Shown here piece by piece: positions 1 to 8,603 of a DNA stretch of 64,000 nucleotides. How positions within the stretch are numbered: the first letter of the stretch is position 1; the number at the start of each line of letters is the position of its first letter. Location of the stretch: assembly GCA_964563295.1 (NCBI GenBank), contig CAZLWX010000004.1:1-64000 (forward strand). The letters are read 5' to 3'. Made by a program: the position numbers and the translations under genes. A model generated the notes under the pieces. That model did not search any database. It worked only from the letters and a program-made list of their open reading frames with translations, and had not been told where the DNA came from. The DNA is from Chryseosolibacter sp964563295 (lineage in GTDB: Bacteria; Bacteroidota; Bacteroidia; Cytophagales; Cyclobacteriaceae).

Positions 1-2
1 GA

Positions 3-164
3 CTGCCGCCCTCGCCATTGGAGAAAGCGGAGTCATTGGAACAACTGAGATGGATTGAACACGGGCATCGCATCAAAACGGCAGTGACCACTTTTGATAC
101 CATGGCGATCGATACGCCTGAAGACCTCAAAAGAGTATTGCAATCTATATCCCATCAGCAATGA
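3..164 (+). CDS. kdsB: 3-deoxy-manno-octulosonate cytidylyltransferase, C-terminal fragment
   Basis: Only the last 53 codons are present; the gene starts before the window. The reading frame opens LPPSPLEKAESLEQLRW and continues with IDTPEDLKR, the conserved C-terminal end of KdsB (CMP-Kdo synthetase). KdsB activates Kdo with CTP for lipopolysaccharide inner-core synthesis in the cytoplasm. The TGA stop overlaps the ATG of the next gene (ATGA), so the two are probably translationally coupled. The motif makes the family call firm. Nothing can be said about the N-terminal catalytic part. Confidence 0.85.
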   Translation: MPPSPLEKAESLEQLRWIEHGHRIKTAVTTFDTMAIDTPEDLKRVLQSISHQQ

Positions 165-907
165 ATTGTACCAACTGCGGAAATCTTATCGGCGGCAATT
201 ATTGCGAGCATTGCGGCCAGAAAGCCGTGACAGCAAGGGTTACTCTCTCATCAGTGGCTCATGATTTCATCCACGCATTAACCCATGCTGACAAGGGCTT
301 CCTGCTGTTAGTGCGAAACCTGGTCACCAAGCCTGGCATCGTGGCCCGCGAATACGTCGAAGGCAAGCGGAAAAAGTATTTTAACCCGCTCAGCTTTCTG
401 GTGATCACGTCGGCCATTCACGCTTACATCAGCTACAAGACTGGCTATTTTGATGCTATGGGGAGCAACCAGCCTCGTGGTGCCGGTCGCCACATGCCTG
501 CCCTCTGGATCGAAACCTTCCGCATAAGCAACGAAAACGGAAAGATCCTTACGCTAATCCTTATCGTTCCCCTCATGGCATTTCTTTCCTGGATTTTCTT
601 CAGACGGGCCCGGTACTACTTCGCCGAAACATTTGTGCTGAATTCCTTTATTGTTGGAGAAAGTCACGTGGTTCGAACGTTGATTTTTATCCCCCTGTTC
701 CTGGCGTTCCCATCATACGCCAACCTAAACGTCACCGTTTTCGAAGTTATCTTGTTGGTGTATCTGATTGTCGCCTATCGGCAGTTCTTTCGTCAGAATC
801 TCTTCCTGACGATCCTTAAATGCATCCTGACCATGGTGTTGTTCATCAGCCTGTACTGGGCATTCATCCTGGCATACGCCTATGTGAAGCACTTGATCAT
901 CGGCTAA
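161..907 (+). CDS. DUF3667 family membrane protein
   Basis: This 248-residue protein starts with a zinc-ribbon-like pair of CxxC motifs (NCTNCG and YCEHCG, residues 2-19). A conserved block follows (HADKGFLLLVRNL, then PG.VAREYVEGKRKKYFNP), and then about five hydrophobic segments between residues 75 and 245. This layout matches the DUF3667 proteins common in Bacteroidota, whose function is unknown. The ATG overlaps the kdsB stop by four bases, indicating co-transcription. Its 3' end overlaps the convergent hydrolase gene by 11 bp. The family call is fairly secure; no biochemical role can be assigned. Confidence 0.8.
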   Translation: MNCTNCGNLIGGNYCEHCGQKAVTARVTLSSVAHDFIHALTHADKGFLLLVRNLVTKPGIVAREYVEGKRKKYFNPLSFLVITSAIHAYISYKTGYFDAMGSNQPRGAGRHMPALWIETFRISNENGKILTLILIVPLMAFLSWIFFRRARYYFAETFVLNSFIVGESHVVRTLIFIPLFLAFPSYANLNVTVFEVILLVYLIVAYRQFFRQNLFLTILKCILTMVLFISLYWAFILAYAYVKHLIIG

Positions 908-1952
908 CATCAGCGTGCTGAGCGCGGTCTCTGGGATAGACCACGTACGCCACCGGCATCGGAGAGACCCCAACCACCTCAGTGATAAAGGTCCGCATCT
1001 CGCGGTAGACTCCCTCCACATCACCCGAGGTCAGGTCACAACCTAAAACATGTGCTCCGGTCTCGGGCATTGCCTTGATCACTTTCAATGAGTCGGGAGT
1101 CGCCAACTGACTATGCATCGTCAACATCGCGCTAACCTTGACCTGCGGATCCTGTTCCTCATCATTCTTGTAGTAATACAAGGTGAGCGATGGTTGAGTT
1201 ACTTTTTCAAATGTCGACCTGGTCATGCGTGATTCCAGGAGTTCTTCGAGTTGAACAACTGCCTCCAATCGATAGCGTGTATTCCAAAAGGCTGATCGAA
1301 CCTCCCCCACTTCCGTGTCCATATATTTGCCGCCCATCACGAGCCGTGCAATCTGAAGACCCCAGGGATCGTTCAGCACGAAGGCTGCAGGATTGTTGAT
1401 CTCGATATTGGGCGAGAGATTGATGAGGGCATGAACCTTGTCAGGATACTGAGCCGCAAGCATTAATCCAAGGGTGCCTCCCGTTGAGGTACTTACGATA
1501 ATGACTTTTTCCCCGATGGCATTCCCGACGGCCAATGCTTCTTTCGCGCTGTTCCAGATGCGATCTGCTGTAAACAGTTGCAGGGCTTCAGTTGTATCGA
1601 TCCCGTGGTCGGACAGTCGTGCCAGGAACAGGTTGCACCCGAACTCGCGTGCTAAACGCCTGTGAACAGGATCCCCCTCGCGTTGGCTGGCGGAGAAGCC
1701 GTGAAGGTAGACGATACTGTAAGGCGTTTTGCGGTGAAGCGTGTCGGCCCAGACGATCCGGGCCTCATTATCGGGCTTGATTTTGTGAGCAGACTCTGAG
1801 CTGGCGATGTACGAGTCCAATTCAGCGGGGGCAAGTGGCACCTGAGGCCATTCCGTTCTGAACTCGGGTTCGTCCGGAACAGGTCCGAGAAAATAAACGC
1901 CAACGAGCAGGATTAGGGGAAAGGTATATCGAATGGGTTTCTTGAAGCGCAT
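897..1952 (-). CDS. alpha/beta hydrolase, membrane-anchored or secreted
   Basis: A 351-residue protein read from the ATG at 1952. That start puts an N-terminal hydrophobic segment (about residues 9-25) directly after a basic KKPIR stretch, as for a membrane anchor or signal peptide; a longer frame to 2069 lacks this and overlaps the kinase gene. The hydrolase fold is indicated by YLHGF (oxyanion region, about 82-86), a nucleophile elbow STSTGG with Ser156, and a C-terminal GAHVLG histidine. It resembles serine esterases or lipases of the alpha/beta hydrolase superfamily. The substrate is unknown. It converges with the DUF3667 gene. Confidence 0.75.
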   Translation of the reverse strand: MRFKKPIRYTFPLILLVGVYFLGPVPDEPEFRTEWPQVPLAPAELDSYIASSESAHKIKPDNEARIVWADTLHRKTPYSIVYLHGFSASQREGDPVHRRLAREFGCNLFLARLSDHGIDTTEALQLFTADRIWNSAKEALAVGNAIGEKVIIVSTSTGGTLGLMLAAQYPDKVHALINLSPNIEINNPAAFVLNDPWGLQIARLVMGGKYMDTEVGEVRSAFWNTRYRLEAVVQLEELLESRMTRSTFEKVTQPSLTLYYYKNDEEQDPQVKVSAMLTMHSQLATPDSLKVIKAMPETGAHVLGCDLTSGDVEGVYREMRTFITEVVGVSPMPVAYVVYPRDRAQHADVSR

Positions 1953-1990
1953 GGGCGCAAAGTACAGCAAATTGCCCGACATTGCACAGC

Positions 1991-3913
1991 TCAGATCATC
2001 GCCGGTTGACCTTGGGTAGGCAGGCTGAACGTGAAGGTCGTTCCCTTTTCGGGCTCGCTGGTAACCCAAATTTCTCCGTTGTTAATTTCAACAAACTCTT
2101 TTGTCAACAACAATCCCAGCCCTGCGCCCTTCTCTTTATGTGTTCCTGGACGCGTAAAATGTGTTTCAGCATTAAATAACTTATCCAGGTCGTCACTGCG
2201 GATGCCAATTCCTGAATCCGTGATTGAGATTTCGGCTCGTAAATCTCTCTGTCTTGAAGAAAGTACGATGGACCCGCCCGGATTGTTGAACTTCACCGCA
2301 TTCGCGAGGAGATTTCTGAACACCAATCCGACATGATTCGGGTCCGCGAATACCAACAGGCCCGCGTCGATGTTATTGGTGATGGTCACATTCTTCCTTT
2401 CCGCTACTTGTCTGAAAAGATGGACTTTCTGTTCGGCGAGTGCACGGACGTTGGTCTCCTCCTGAATTGCCTGGAAGCCGTTAAGTTGCGCCTGGGCCCA
2501 CAGCAGTAGATTATCGAGATCATCGTATACCGAGTCGAGGTTGCGCTTGAGTGATTTAGTCAGGTCTGTGAATTCCTGTTGTGTAAGGCCTGAAATACTG
2601 ATAAGCTCCATGAGTGCCTTTAGGCTGGCTACCGGGCTGCGCAGGTCATGGCTGATAATTGAAAACAACTTGTCCTTTGCGGCGTTCAGATTCCGCAGCT
2701 CATGTGTATGTCGCTCGATCTCCTTGTTCTTTTCCTCGAGCACCTTCTTTGCCCGGCGGCTATTGCGGTTGAGATAGAACATAACCGACGCCAGAACGAT
2801 GAAAAGCAACATGCAGGCGAGATAAAAATAGATCCAACCGCGTTGACTTTTAATTTCTCCAGCCTTGAGGGCATCCTCTTTCAATAGAAGCTCGATTTGA
2901 GCCTGTTTCAGCTCGGTATCAAAGCGAATTTGCATTAACGCAATCTGTTCACTACTCCGCTGGTTATATAGCGAATCGTGCAGACCGATGTACATCCGTT
3001 GGTATTGATATGCCCGGGTCAGATCATTCTTGCTGTGATATATCTCCGCCGCCATTTGGTAAGCGCGTTCCAATTCGTCCTTAAATCCGAGGTCTTCGGC
3101 CATAGCGATATCTTCATTGAGGTATCGAATGGCGTTGTCCGTATTTCCAAGCAACAAGTGTGTATTTCCGAGCCGGTGTAGTACTGACGATTTCAGAAAG
3201 TTGTTGCCCAGCGAAACGGACACCTCGAGGCAGTCGTCAAAGTATTTCAAGGCCGCACGAGGGTTATTCCTAAGCAATTCGACGTCACCCAGCGTTCGCA
3301 TGGCAAAGCCGGACAAGTACTCATCGTCCGTTTTTCGACTCATATCCAGTGCGTCAATGGCATACGCATAAGACGAATCGATCGAACCCAACCCGAGATA
3401 GGCGTACGCGATGTTATTGTAGCACCTGGCCATCGTCCGACTATCTTTGTTTCGCGATGCAACGTCAAATGATTTTCGAAAATTCTCGATTGCCTTGTCG
3501 AATTGCTTCTGCTCATAGTGGATCGCGGCGATGTTGATCAAACTCTTCGCTATCAGGGAAAGATCACCGATCTCCTCGCTGACATGCAGTCCACGGGTCG
3601 ACGTTTCAAGGGATTTCGAATAATCACCCCGGCGATAAAGTATCCATGCAAGATGCTCGAGTGATGTCGCCAGTCCTTTCGAATAGTGTAATGAGTCTGC
3701 CAGCCGGGTCGCCTGACGCGCATATACCAACGCCGCATTGTTATCTTTTTCCCGGAGCGCGCCGACCAGTTGATTTAGCTTGATTACGCGAGTAGTGTCA
3801 TAAGGCGCTGATGAAAGGATCCTTTTCAGTGAATCTGCCTCCGGATTTTGTGCCATGCCGGGCGCGGATCCCAATATCAGTAGTAGGGCGAGGATGGTGA
3901 GCCTGAAAACCAC
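1991..3913 (-). CDS. TPR-containing sensor histidine kinase
   Basis: A 640-residue protein starting at a GTG codon, chosen because a clear signal peptide (VFRLTILALLLILGSAPGMAQ) follows at once. Residues ~55-330 form a string of tetratricopeptide repeats in the periplasm. One transmembrane helix (~358-381), a coiled coil (~385-415) and a cytoplasmic kinase follow: HisKA with phospho-acceptor His422 in SHDLRSP, then an ATPase domain with NLLANAVKFN, DSGIGI and GAGLGLLL motifs. There is no receiver domain and no response regulator beside it, so it is an orphan sensor here. Such TPR kinases are common in Bacteroidota; the signal is unknown. Confidence 0.88.
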   Translation of the reverse strand: MVFRLTILALLLILGSAPGMAQNPEADSLKRILSSAPYDTTRVIKLNQLVGALREKDNNAALVYARQATRLADSLHYSKGLATSLEHLAWILYRRGDYSKSLETSTRGLHVSEEIGDLSLIAKSLINIAAIHYEQKQFDKAIENFRKSFDVASRNKDSRTMARCYNNIAYAYLGLGSIDSSYAYAIDALDMSRKTDDEYLSGFAMRTLGDVELLRNNPRAALKYFDDCLEVSVSLGNNFLKSSVLHRLGNTHLLLGNTDNAIRYLNEDIAMAEDLGFKDELERAYQMAAEIYHSKNDLTRAYQYQRMYIGLHDSLYNQRSSEQIALMQIRFDTELKQAQIELLLKEDALKAGEIKSQRGWIYFYLACMLLFIVLASVMFYLNRNSRRAKKVLEEKNKEIERHTHELRNLNAAKDKLFSIISHDLRSPVASLKALMELISISGLTQQEFTDLTKSLKRNLDSVYDDLDNLLLWAQAQLNGFQAIQEETNVRALAEQKVHLFRQVAERKNVTITNNIDAGLLVFADPNHVGLVFRNLLANAVKFNNPGGSIVLSSRQRDLRAEISITDSGIGIRSDDLDKLFNAETHFTRPGTHKEKGAGLGLLLTKEFVEINNGEIWVTSEPEKGTTFTFSLPTQGQPAMI

Positions 3914-4034
3914 TCTAAAGACATAATCCTATCCAACTAACGGTAGAGTTTGCTGAAATACTGTGAAAAAAGCTCTAAAAACCTACATATTCGAGCCTCC
4001 AGGTCGTTTTCAACAAACGCACTGACAGCACCTT

Positions 4035-6518
4035 TCAGTATGATGCACCGCAATAATCAGCCAGGGATCCAATAGGTTGACCCGGCGGCACAGGCAGTAA
4101 ATTTTCACGCTTGAACGACTGGGGTCGCTCCGTGTAATCGGCGATACGGAAAATCAGGTGACTGTAATGTGATTTCCATAGTTCACTTTTCGCCGTAGCC
4201 ATGCTACCGCGAAGAAAGGAAACAAGTTCATTTATTTTGTAATGTGCGACAGACCTTACTCCCGGTGATGCGTCCGGATCCGATGCCAGCAGGAGGAGTC
4301 GCGTCAACAGGACATCATTCACGGTAACCTGAATCAAACCGAGGTACCCATCGTTTGGCTTGGCCCGGAATGTTTTGTCAAACACCTTGTCCAACACTGC
4401 GCCCAGCGATGGATGCCGCGGATCACGCGCATGATGTTCGGTCAAACGTGCCGCGCGGGCGGGGTCAAGCAACAAACTAAAGGTATTGTCCGCGCCCACT
4501 TCTACTGCGGCCAGGGGATCGAACGTAAGTCCCGTTCTCCCCGGGAAAAGTTCGCGGCTGCGTCCAAAACCAAGGGGACGCGGCGGAATATTCGACAACA
4601 GTGATTCGGGAAGAGCCAGCGTAGAAGGGTCCACGGTCTTGAGAACGGCATCGAGAGCGCGCAACTCCCACTCGGGTTCAATCATCTCTGCAATCTTTTG
4701 GCTATCGCCCCGCAACGCATATCGGTAATCAAGACCACCAATAAGTTTGGCGCATGCTTCCGTTTGGTAACGGTGGAGCATGTACATCGGCACCAGTGCT
4801 TCCTCCAACAGCGCCCAGGGCGTGCCGGGCCGAATATTATTTTCACCAAAGTTCTTCAGGACGACCTTGCGCACGTCGAGCATGCGCAGAAGTTCCTGGG
4901 CAGGATCGTCGCCGTTATCCCAAAGGTGAGCGAAGGGATGAGCGCTTCCCGTGGGACGCGCGTCCTGATCAGACAGAAAGGTAAGACCTTCATGCAAGGC
5001 ATGGTCGATGATTTTATCCAGCGCGGCCTCTTCATTGGTGCCGTCGGGAAAATCCTGGTAGCCGTAAGTGATGGCCACTTTATCCCACGCGCCGATTTTG
5101 TCGTCGTACGGTTTTCGCAAAACCACTTTCCCGTTCTCGAGAACAATTCGCGGATGCGGATAGTCCATCACGGAAGCCATCTGCTCAGTACTTGATGAAT
5201 AGCTGTGGGCAAGTCCGAGGGTGTGACCAATTTCATGGGCGCTTAACTGACGAAGTCTTGCAAGTGCCATTTCTTTCAGCTCTGGCGGCACGGGCCTGCC
5301 CTGCTCATAGGGTGCCAGTAATCCCTCGGCGATCAGGTAGTCCTGCCTCACACGCAATGATCCTAATGTAACATGACCTTTGATGATTTCACCGGTCCTG
5401 GGGTCGGTAACAGAAGACCCATACGACCATCCGCGACTGGCGCGATGAACCCATTGAATCACATTGTAGCGTACGTCCATGGGGTCGGCATCCGCAGGCA
5501 ATACTTCAACGCGGAATGCGTTTCTGTATCCGGCAGCTTCGAAGGCCTGGTTCCACCACCGGGCGCCGTCCAGCAATGCCGAACGTACTGGCTCGGGTGT
5601 TCCAGGATCCAGGTAATAGATGATTGGCTCCACCGGTTCACTCATGAGGGCAGTCGGATCCTTCTTGCGCAGCCGATGCCGCGTGAGAAATCTTTTTTCC
5701 AGGGGCTCATCGATGGGCGTCGCGTAATCAAAATATGAAATGCTGAAGTACCCTGCCCGGGGATCGAACTTGCGCGGCGTATAATCGTCATCAGGCAATT
5801 CGACAAGAGAGTGGTGTTCCCGAACGGTAAAGCTGGCAGGTGTGGGCGCTACACTCCTTATATAGTTACCTGTCGGCGTGCCGGTGAAGGTCAGGATAAC
5901 TTCAAATTCGGAATTCTTCGGAAAATTGCGTGTTCGCTCGAGGTAGAAGGCCGACCGGGTTTTGTCCAGTGAGTAATTGCCTTGTTGCCGCGCCCTCATT
6001 GTACCGATTACGTCGTGGGCGTCCTGGATTAGAAAGTCCGTCGCATCCACCAGGAAACGGGTACCAGCCTCTTCAGCCTCTATTTTGAAACTCCAGATGA
6101 CCGATTGAGCAAACGCTTCCTCCACCGATCGTCGTTCAGCAGAATTGTCGGTGTTGGCGCGGTACCGGTAATTGGGCTCGACCAGGAATATCCGGGGCCC
6201 GTGCCTTTCAAACCTGACAATACGCTCCCTCCCGAGCTGACCGCGGTCAAGTCCGATGTCATTCGAGCCCACGCCGGCGGCGAGACCGTATACGTAGAGG
6301 AACTCTGTCCCGATCTTGTCAACAACCAGGAGGACCTTATCCTGCTTGTCATCATAGTAATAGTTAAAAAAACCGGGGAAGCTCTGCAGCCCCTTCACCT
6401 TGTCGGCTATGGTACTGACTGCATTGGCCGCATCATTGACAGGTTGATCCTTCTTTCGTTGTCCGAGTGTCGTGCCGGCAATTGCCAGGATCGCGACCAT
6501 TGAGAATATCAGTTTCAT
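4035..6518 (-). CDS. secreted zinc-dependent metalloprotease (DUF5117/DUF4953 type)
   Basis: An 827-residue protein with a signal peptide (about residues 1-19, ending TTLGQ). It carries a complete metzincin-like zinc site: HEIGHTLGLAH (HExxHxxGxxH, His428, His432, His438, catalytic Glu429) and a downstream methionine in SVMDYP (Met451) that fits a Met-turn. The N-terminal half (FPGFFNYYYDDKQDK, GSNDIGLDRGQ) resembles the DUF5117 domain and the rest DUF4953, a pairing typical of large Bacteroidota metalloproteases exported to the periplasm or surface. It is monocistronic in appearance. The substrate is unknown. No C-terminal T9SS sorting domain is visible. Confidence 0.85.
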   Translation of the reverse strand: MKLIFSMVAILAIAGTTLGQRKKDQPVNDAANAVSTIADKVKGLQSFPGFFNYYYDDKQDKVLLVVDKIGTEFLYVYGLAAGVGSNDIGLDRGQLGRERIVRFERHGPRIFLVEPNYRYRANTDNSAERRSVEEAFAQSVIWSFKIEAEEAGTRFLVDATDFLIQDAHDVIGTMRARQQGNYSLDKTRSAFYLERTRNFPKNSEFEVILTFTGTPTGNYIRSVAPTPASFTVREHHSLVELPDDDYTPRKFDPRAGYFSISYFDYATPIDEPLEKRFLTRHRLRKKDPTALMSEPVEPIIYYLDPGTPEPVRSALLDGARWWNQAFEAAGYRNAFRVEVLPADADPMDVRYNVIQWVHRASRGWSYGSSVTDPRTGEIIKGHVTLGSLRVRQDYLIAEGLLAPYEQGRPVPPELKEMALARLRQLSAHEIGHTLGLAHSYSSSTEQMASVMDYPHPRIVLENGKVVLRKPYDDKIGAWDKVAITYGYQDFPDGTNEEAALDKIIDHALHEGLTFLSDQDARPTGSAHPFAHLWDNGDDPAQELLRMLDVRKVVLKNFGENNIRPGTPWALLEEALVPMYMLHRYQTEACAKLIGGLDYRYALRGDSQKIAEMIEPEWELRALDAVLKTVDPSTLALPESLLSNIPPRPLGFGRSRELFPGRTGLTFDPLAAVEVGADNTFSLLLDPARAARLTEHHARDPRHPSLGAVLDKVFDKTFRAKPNDGYLGLIQVTVNDVLLTRLLLLASDPDASPGVRSVAHYKINELVSFLRGSMATAKSELWKSHYSHLIFRIADYTERPQSFKRENLLPVPPGQPIGSLADYCGASY

Positions 6519-6595
6519 CAGGTTCAGGTTAATCCTGCTAAAACTAAAAAGAAATAATGGTGGGTAAAAGTCTTACCGTTTGGGTGAACAGTTCT

Positions 6596-7282
6596 TCAGA
6601 GAAGATCGACGAGTGTGATCAAGTCGGATTCAACGGACAGGTCAAGATCGTGCTCGCTGATAATCAACAGTGCCCGTTCCTTGTCTATTCCGAGGCGTTG
6701 AGCAAACCTTCGTGACGACCCTTTGACCGGGACAAGACCTTTTCCCGAGTCAACGTACAGCTTTTCTCGTTGTAATTTCCGATCTGCGCGCGAGCCGACA
6801 TCCAGCGCAACATTATAATTGGCCCGAAGAACCTCGATATACACTTGTTTGACAAGGTTGTATGTTGTCCCGCGGTGCACCCAGGCGATACCTTTTAACG
6901 GCTCGGCATCGACCGCATAGCGTCGGGCATCACACAGTATCCATTCACTTTTGGCAGAATCGCCCAGCTCAATGCGCTCCACCCTGGTCAGGTCCAGGTG
7001 TCGGACATTTCCGTCGTAGTTGATCTCAACCTGGTTTTGTTCCACTTCAATGCGAATGTTCAGTCCACGAAGAATGCTGCCGTCACTAAGGACTATAGCT
7101 GCGAGGGTCCAATCCTCATCGAGGTAGGTGGAGCCTACAGTTTGCGGCTTGACCAATGGGATTTCGTTCTTATAAACGAATGTAGACCCACCAATATTGA
7201 GCGGGTTATACTGTGAAGGCAGTTGAGCGAATATTGCCGGGCGGACAATAGTGGTTATAACTATCAAAGAAAGAATTCTCAT
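6596..7282 (-). CDS. hypothetical secreted protein
   Basis: A 228-residue protein read from the ATG at 7282, giving a signal peptide (MRILSLIVITTIVRPAIFAQ). An upstream in-frame start at 7315 would add a non-signal-like extension. The mature part has no cysteine-rich, catalytic or repeat motif that I recognise. It begins with residues predicted as beta strand (GGSTFVYKNEIPL, LSDGSILRGLNIRIE). It follows the SusC/D operon in the same direction but is separated from it by a terminator-like hairpin at 7302-7330, so it may be transcribed independently. Function unknown. Confidence 0.65.
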   Translation of the reverse strand: MRILSLIVITTIVRPAIFAQLPSQYNPLNIGGSTFVYKNEIPLVKPQTVGSTYLDEDWTLAAIVLSDGSILRGLNIRIEVEQNQVEINYDGNVRHLDLTRVERIELGDSAKSEWILCDARRYAVDAEPLKGIAWVHRGTTYNLVKQVYIEVLRANYNVALDVGSRADRKLQREKLYVDSGKGLVPVKGSSRRFAQRLGIDKERALLIISEHDLDLSVESDLITLVDLL

Positions 7283-7301
7283 TTTGAGCGGGTTGAAAGA
7301 A

Positions 7302-7330
7302 AGCCATCCCGACACCGGATCGGGATGGCT
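7302..7330 (-). terminator. terminator-like hairpin after the SusC/D operon
   Basis: A perfect 11-bp stem (agccatcccga at 7302-7312, tcgggatggct at 7320-7330) with a 7-nt loop. On the minus strand it is followed by a T-rich stretch (tttctttc). It lies just after the last gene of the SusC/D operon. The T-tract is imperfect, so it may instead be one of the CCCGA..TCGGG palindromes seen elsewhere in the window. Confidence 0.55.
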
Positions 7331-7363
7331 ACTAAATCAGTCGGCTGTCAACGAAACAGCAAA

Positions 7364-7861
7364 TTAATGTTCATCCTCCAGGAAGCCGGTACGGGCATGA
7401 CCCGCAACAACGTATGTCTGCCCCGGATCCCAGTCGAATTCAGCTTCGAAATACAGGCTGTCAACCACGACACCCGATGCTGACTTGCCAGCGTTCGGAA
7501 GGATTTTGCCGTTGGTGATCGCCACCGTGCCGCCAGTGTACCTTTCCTTAACGGGGGTTCCATTCGTTGTGAAAGTCATATTGTTCACATTGCAGAAGAC
7601 TTTCGCCCGAAGTTCCAGTAGCGTGCCGAAGTCATCCACGAACAAGGAGTCGGCTGTTCCTGACGCAGTGCCCGACGTCAGGTATTGGACATAGCCATAG
7701 CCGAGGTCAATGAGACCGCCACTTCCATCAGGGATGTACAGCTGCGCCCACCATTCGTTGGACATTTTCATCACGGCATTCTGACCCGGATCAAGATCGC
7801 TGTCACAGGCGGCCAGGCTAAACACCAAAACAGCGCTCACAATTACAAATATCTTTTTCAT
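7364..7861 (-). CDS. lipid-binding-like lipoprotein (PF12888 type)
   Basis: A 165-residue lipoprotein with signal MKKIFVIVSAVLVFSLAAC; the lipobox cysteine is Cys19. The mature part (NEWWAQLYIPDGSG, GTLLELRAKVFCN, AEFDWDPGQTYVVAGHARTGFLED) resembles the small 'lipid-binding' lipoproteins found at the end of some Bacteroidota SusC/D operons. It is the fourth gene of the operon, 12 bp after the DUF5012-like gene. It is probably attached to the outer membrane or exposed on the surface, taking part in ligand capture. The family assignment is from memory of these operons; the ligand is unknown. Confidence 0.7.
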   Translation of the reverse strand: MKKIFVIVSAVLVFSLAACDSDLDPGQNAVMKMSNEWWAQLYIPDGSGGLIDLGYGYVQYLTSGTASGTADSLFVDDFGTLLELRAKVFCNVNNMTFTTNGTPVKERYTGGTVAITNGKILPNAGKSASGVVVDSLYFEAEFDWDPGQTYVVAGHARTGFLEDEH

Positions 7862-7873
7862 GTTCTTGACAAA

Positions 7874-8596
7874 TTAAGGTTGTATTTGAGTCATCGTCAC
7901 GGTCCACTTGCCGTTGGCAAAATCCCCTTCCGCAACAAACGTAATTGTCTTGGTAGCGGGGTCAACCGTCATGGATGTGATTGCGACATTGAGTTGAAAG
8001 CTCTCGAAAAATGCGGGTGTAAAGGTGAAGTCGTTCGCCGCCAGGTTGTTTACCTTGATGGTGCCGCCTCTGGCCAGACTAATGTCGCCATCGCCACGGC
8101 CATCGGCATAGAAGCCCCCCACCGAACATGAAATTTCATACACGTTCGGTTCTACCTCCCAAATCAACACAAGCACCGGATCGTATGACACACCCGTGAC
8201 ACGGACGGCGTCTGACCAGTAAGCACCCGAAATGCTGTTGACCAGGTCGCCGGTATTCACAGCGACAACCGTCCGCGACGTCGTTGCCGGAAAACCTTCC
8301 TGATTCACCGCACGGTACGTCAGCGTGTACTGATCGGGCTCGGAACCGATCTCACTACCAACGTAACCGGAATACCTGCCTGTAAAGGTCTGGGTGAAGG
8401 GGATCTCCTGTCCCTGCTCAAGTACCTTGATGCCTGGGTCAACGAAGTCCTCTCCTTCATCAATCAGGTACCAATCTTCACCTTCCAGGACAAATTCAGG
8501 GAAATAAGTAATTCTTGAAAGACCCTCGGTAGCCAGGTCGTTGTTGCACGCGGCGAGCGTCGCAACCAGTGTCATCATTGCAATTATCTTCTTCAT
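7874..8596 (-). CDS. SusE-position lipoprotein with DUF5011/DUF5012-like domain
   Basis: A 240-residue lipoprotein: signal MKKIIAMMTLVATLAAC, lipobox Cys17. An immunoglobulin-like segment follows (FVDPGIKVLEQGQE, then YTLTYRAVNQEGFPATTSRTV), characteristic of DUF5011/DUF5012-type surface lipoproteins. The C-terminal half is beta-rich. It sits directly downstream of SusD (7-bp gap), the place of the surface glycan- or peptide-binding SusE-like protein. It probably assists SusC/SusD in binding the ligand outside the cell. The ligand is unknown. Confidence 0.7.
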   Translation of the reverse strand: MKKIIAMMTLVATLAACNNDLATEGLSRITYFPEFVLEGEDWYLIDEGEDFVDPGIKVLEQGQEIPFTQTFTGRYSGYVGSEIGSEPDQYTLTYRAVNQEGFPATTSRTVVAVNTGDLVNSISGAYWSDAVRVTGVSYDPVLVLIWEVEPNVYEISCSVGGFYADGRGDGDISLARGGTIKVNNLAANDFTFTPAFFESFQLNVAITSMTVDPATKTITFVAEGDFANGKWTVTMTQIQP

Positions 8597-8603
8597 GATT
8601 TCA

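Noticed and set aside
1474..1780. Small plus-strand frames within the hydrolase gene
   Set aside because: Antisense shadows of the minus-strand hydrolase.
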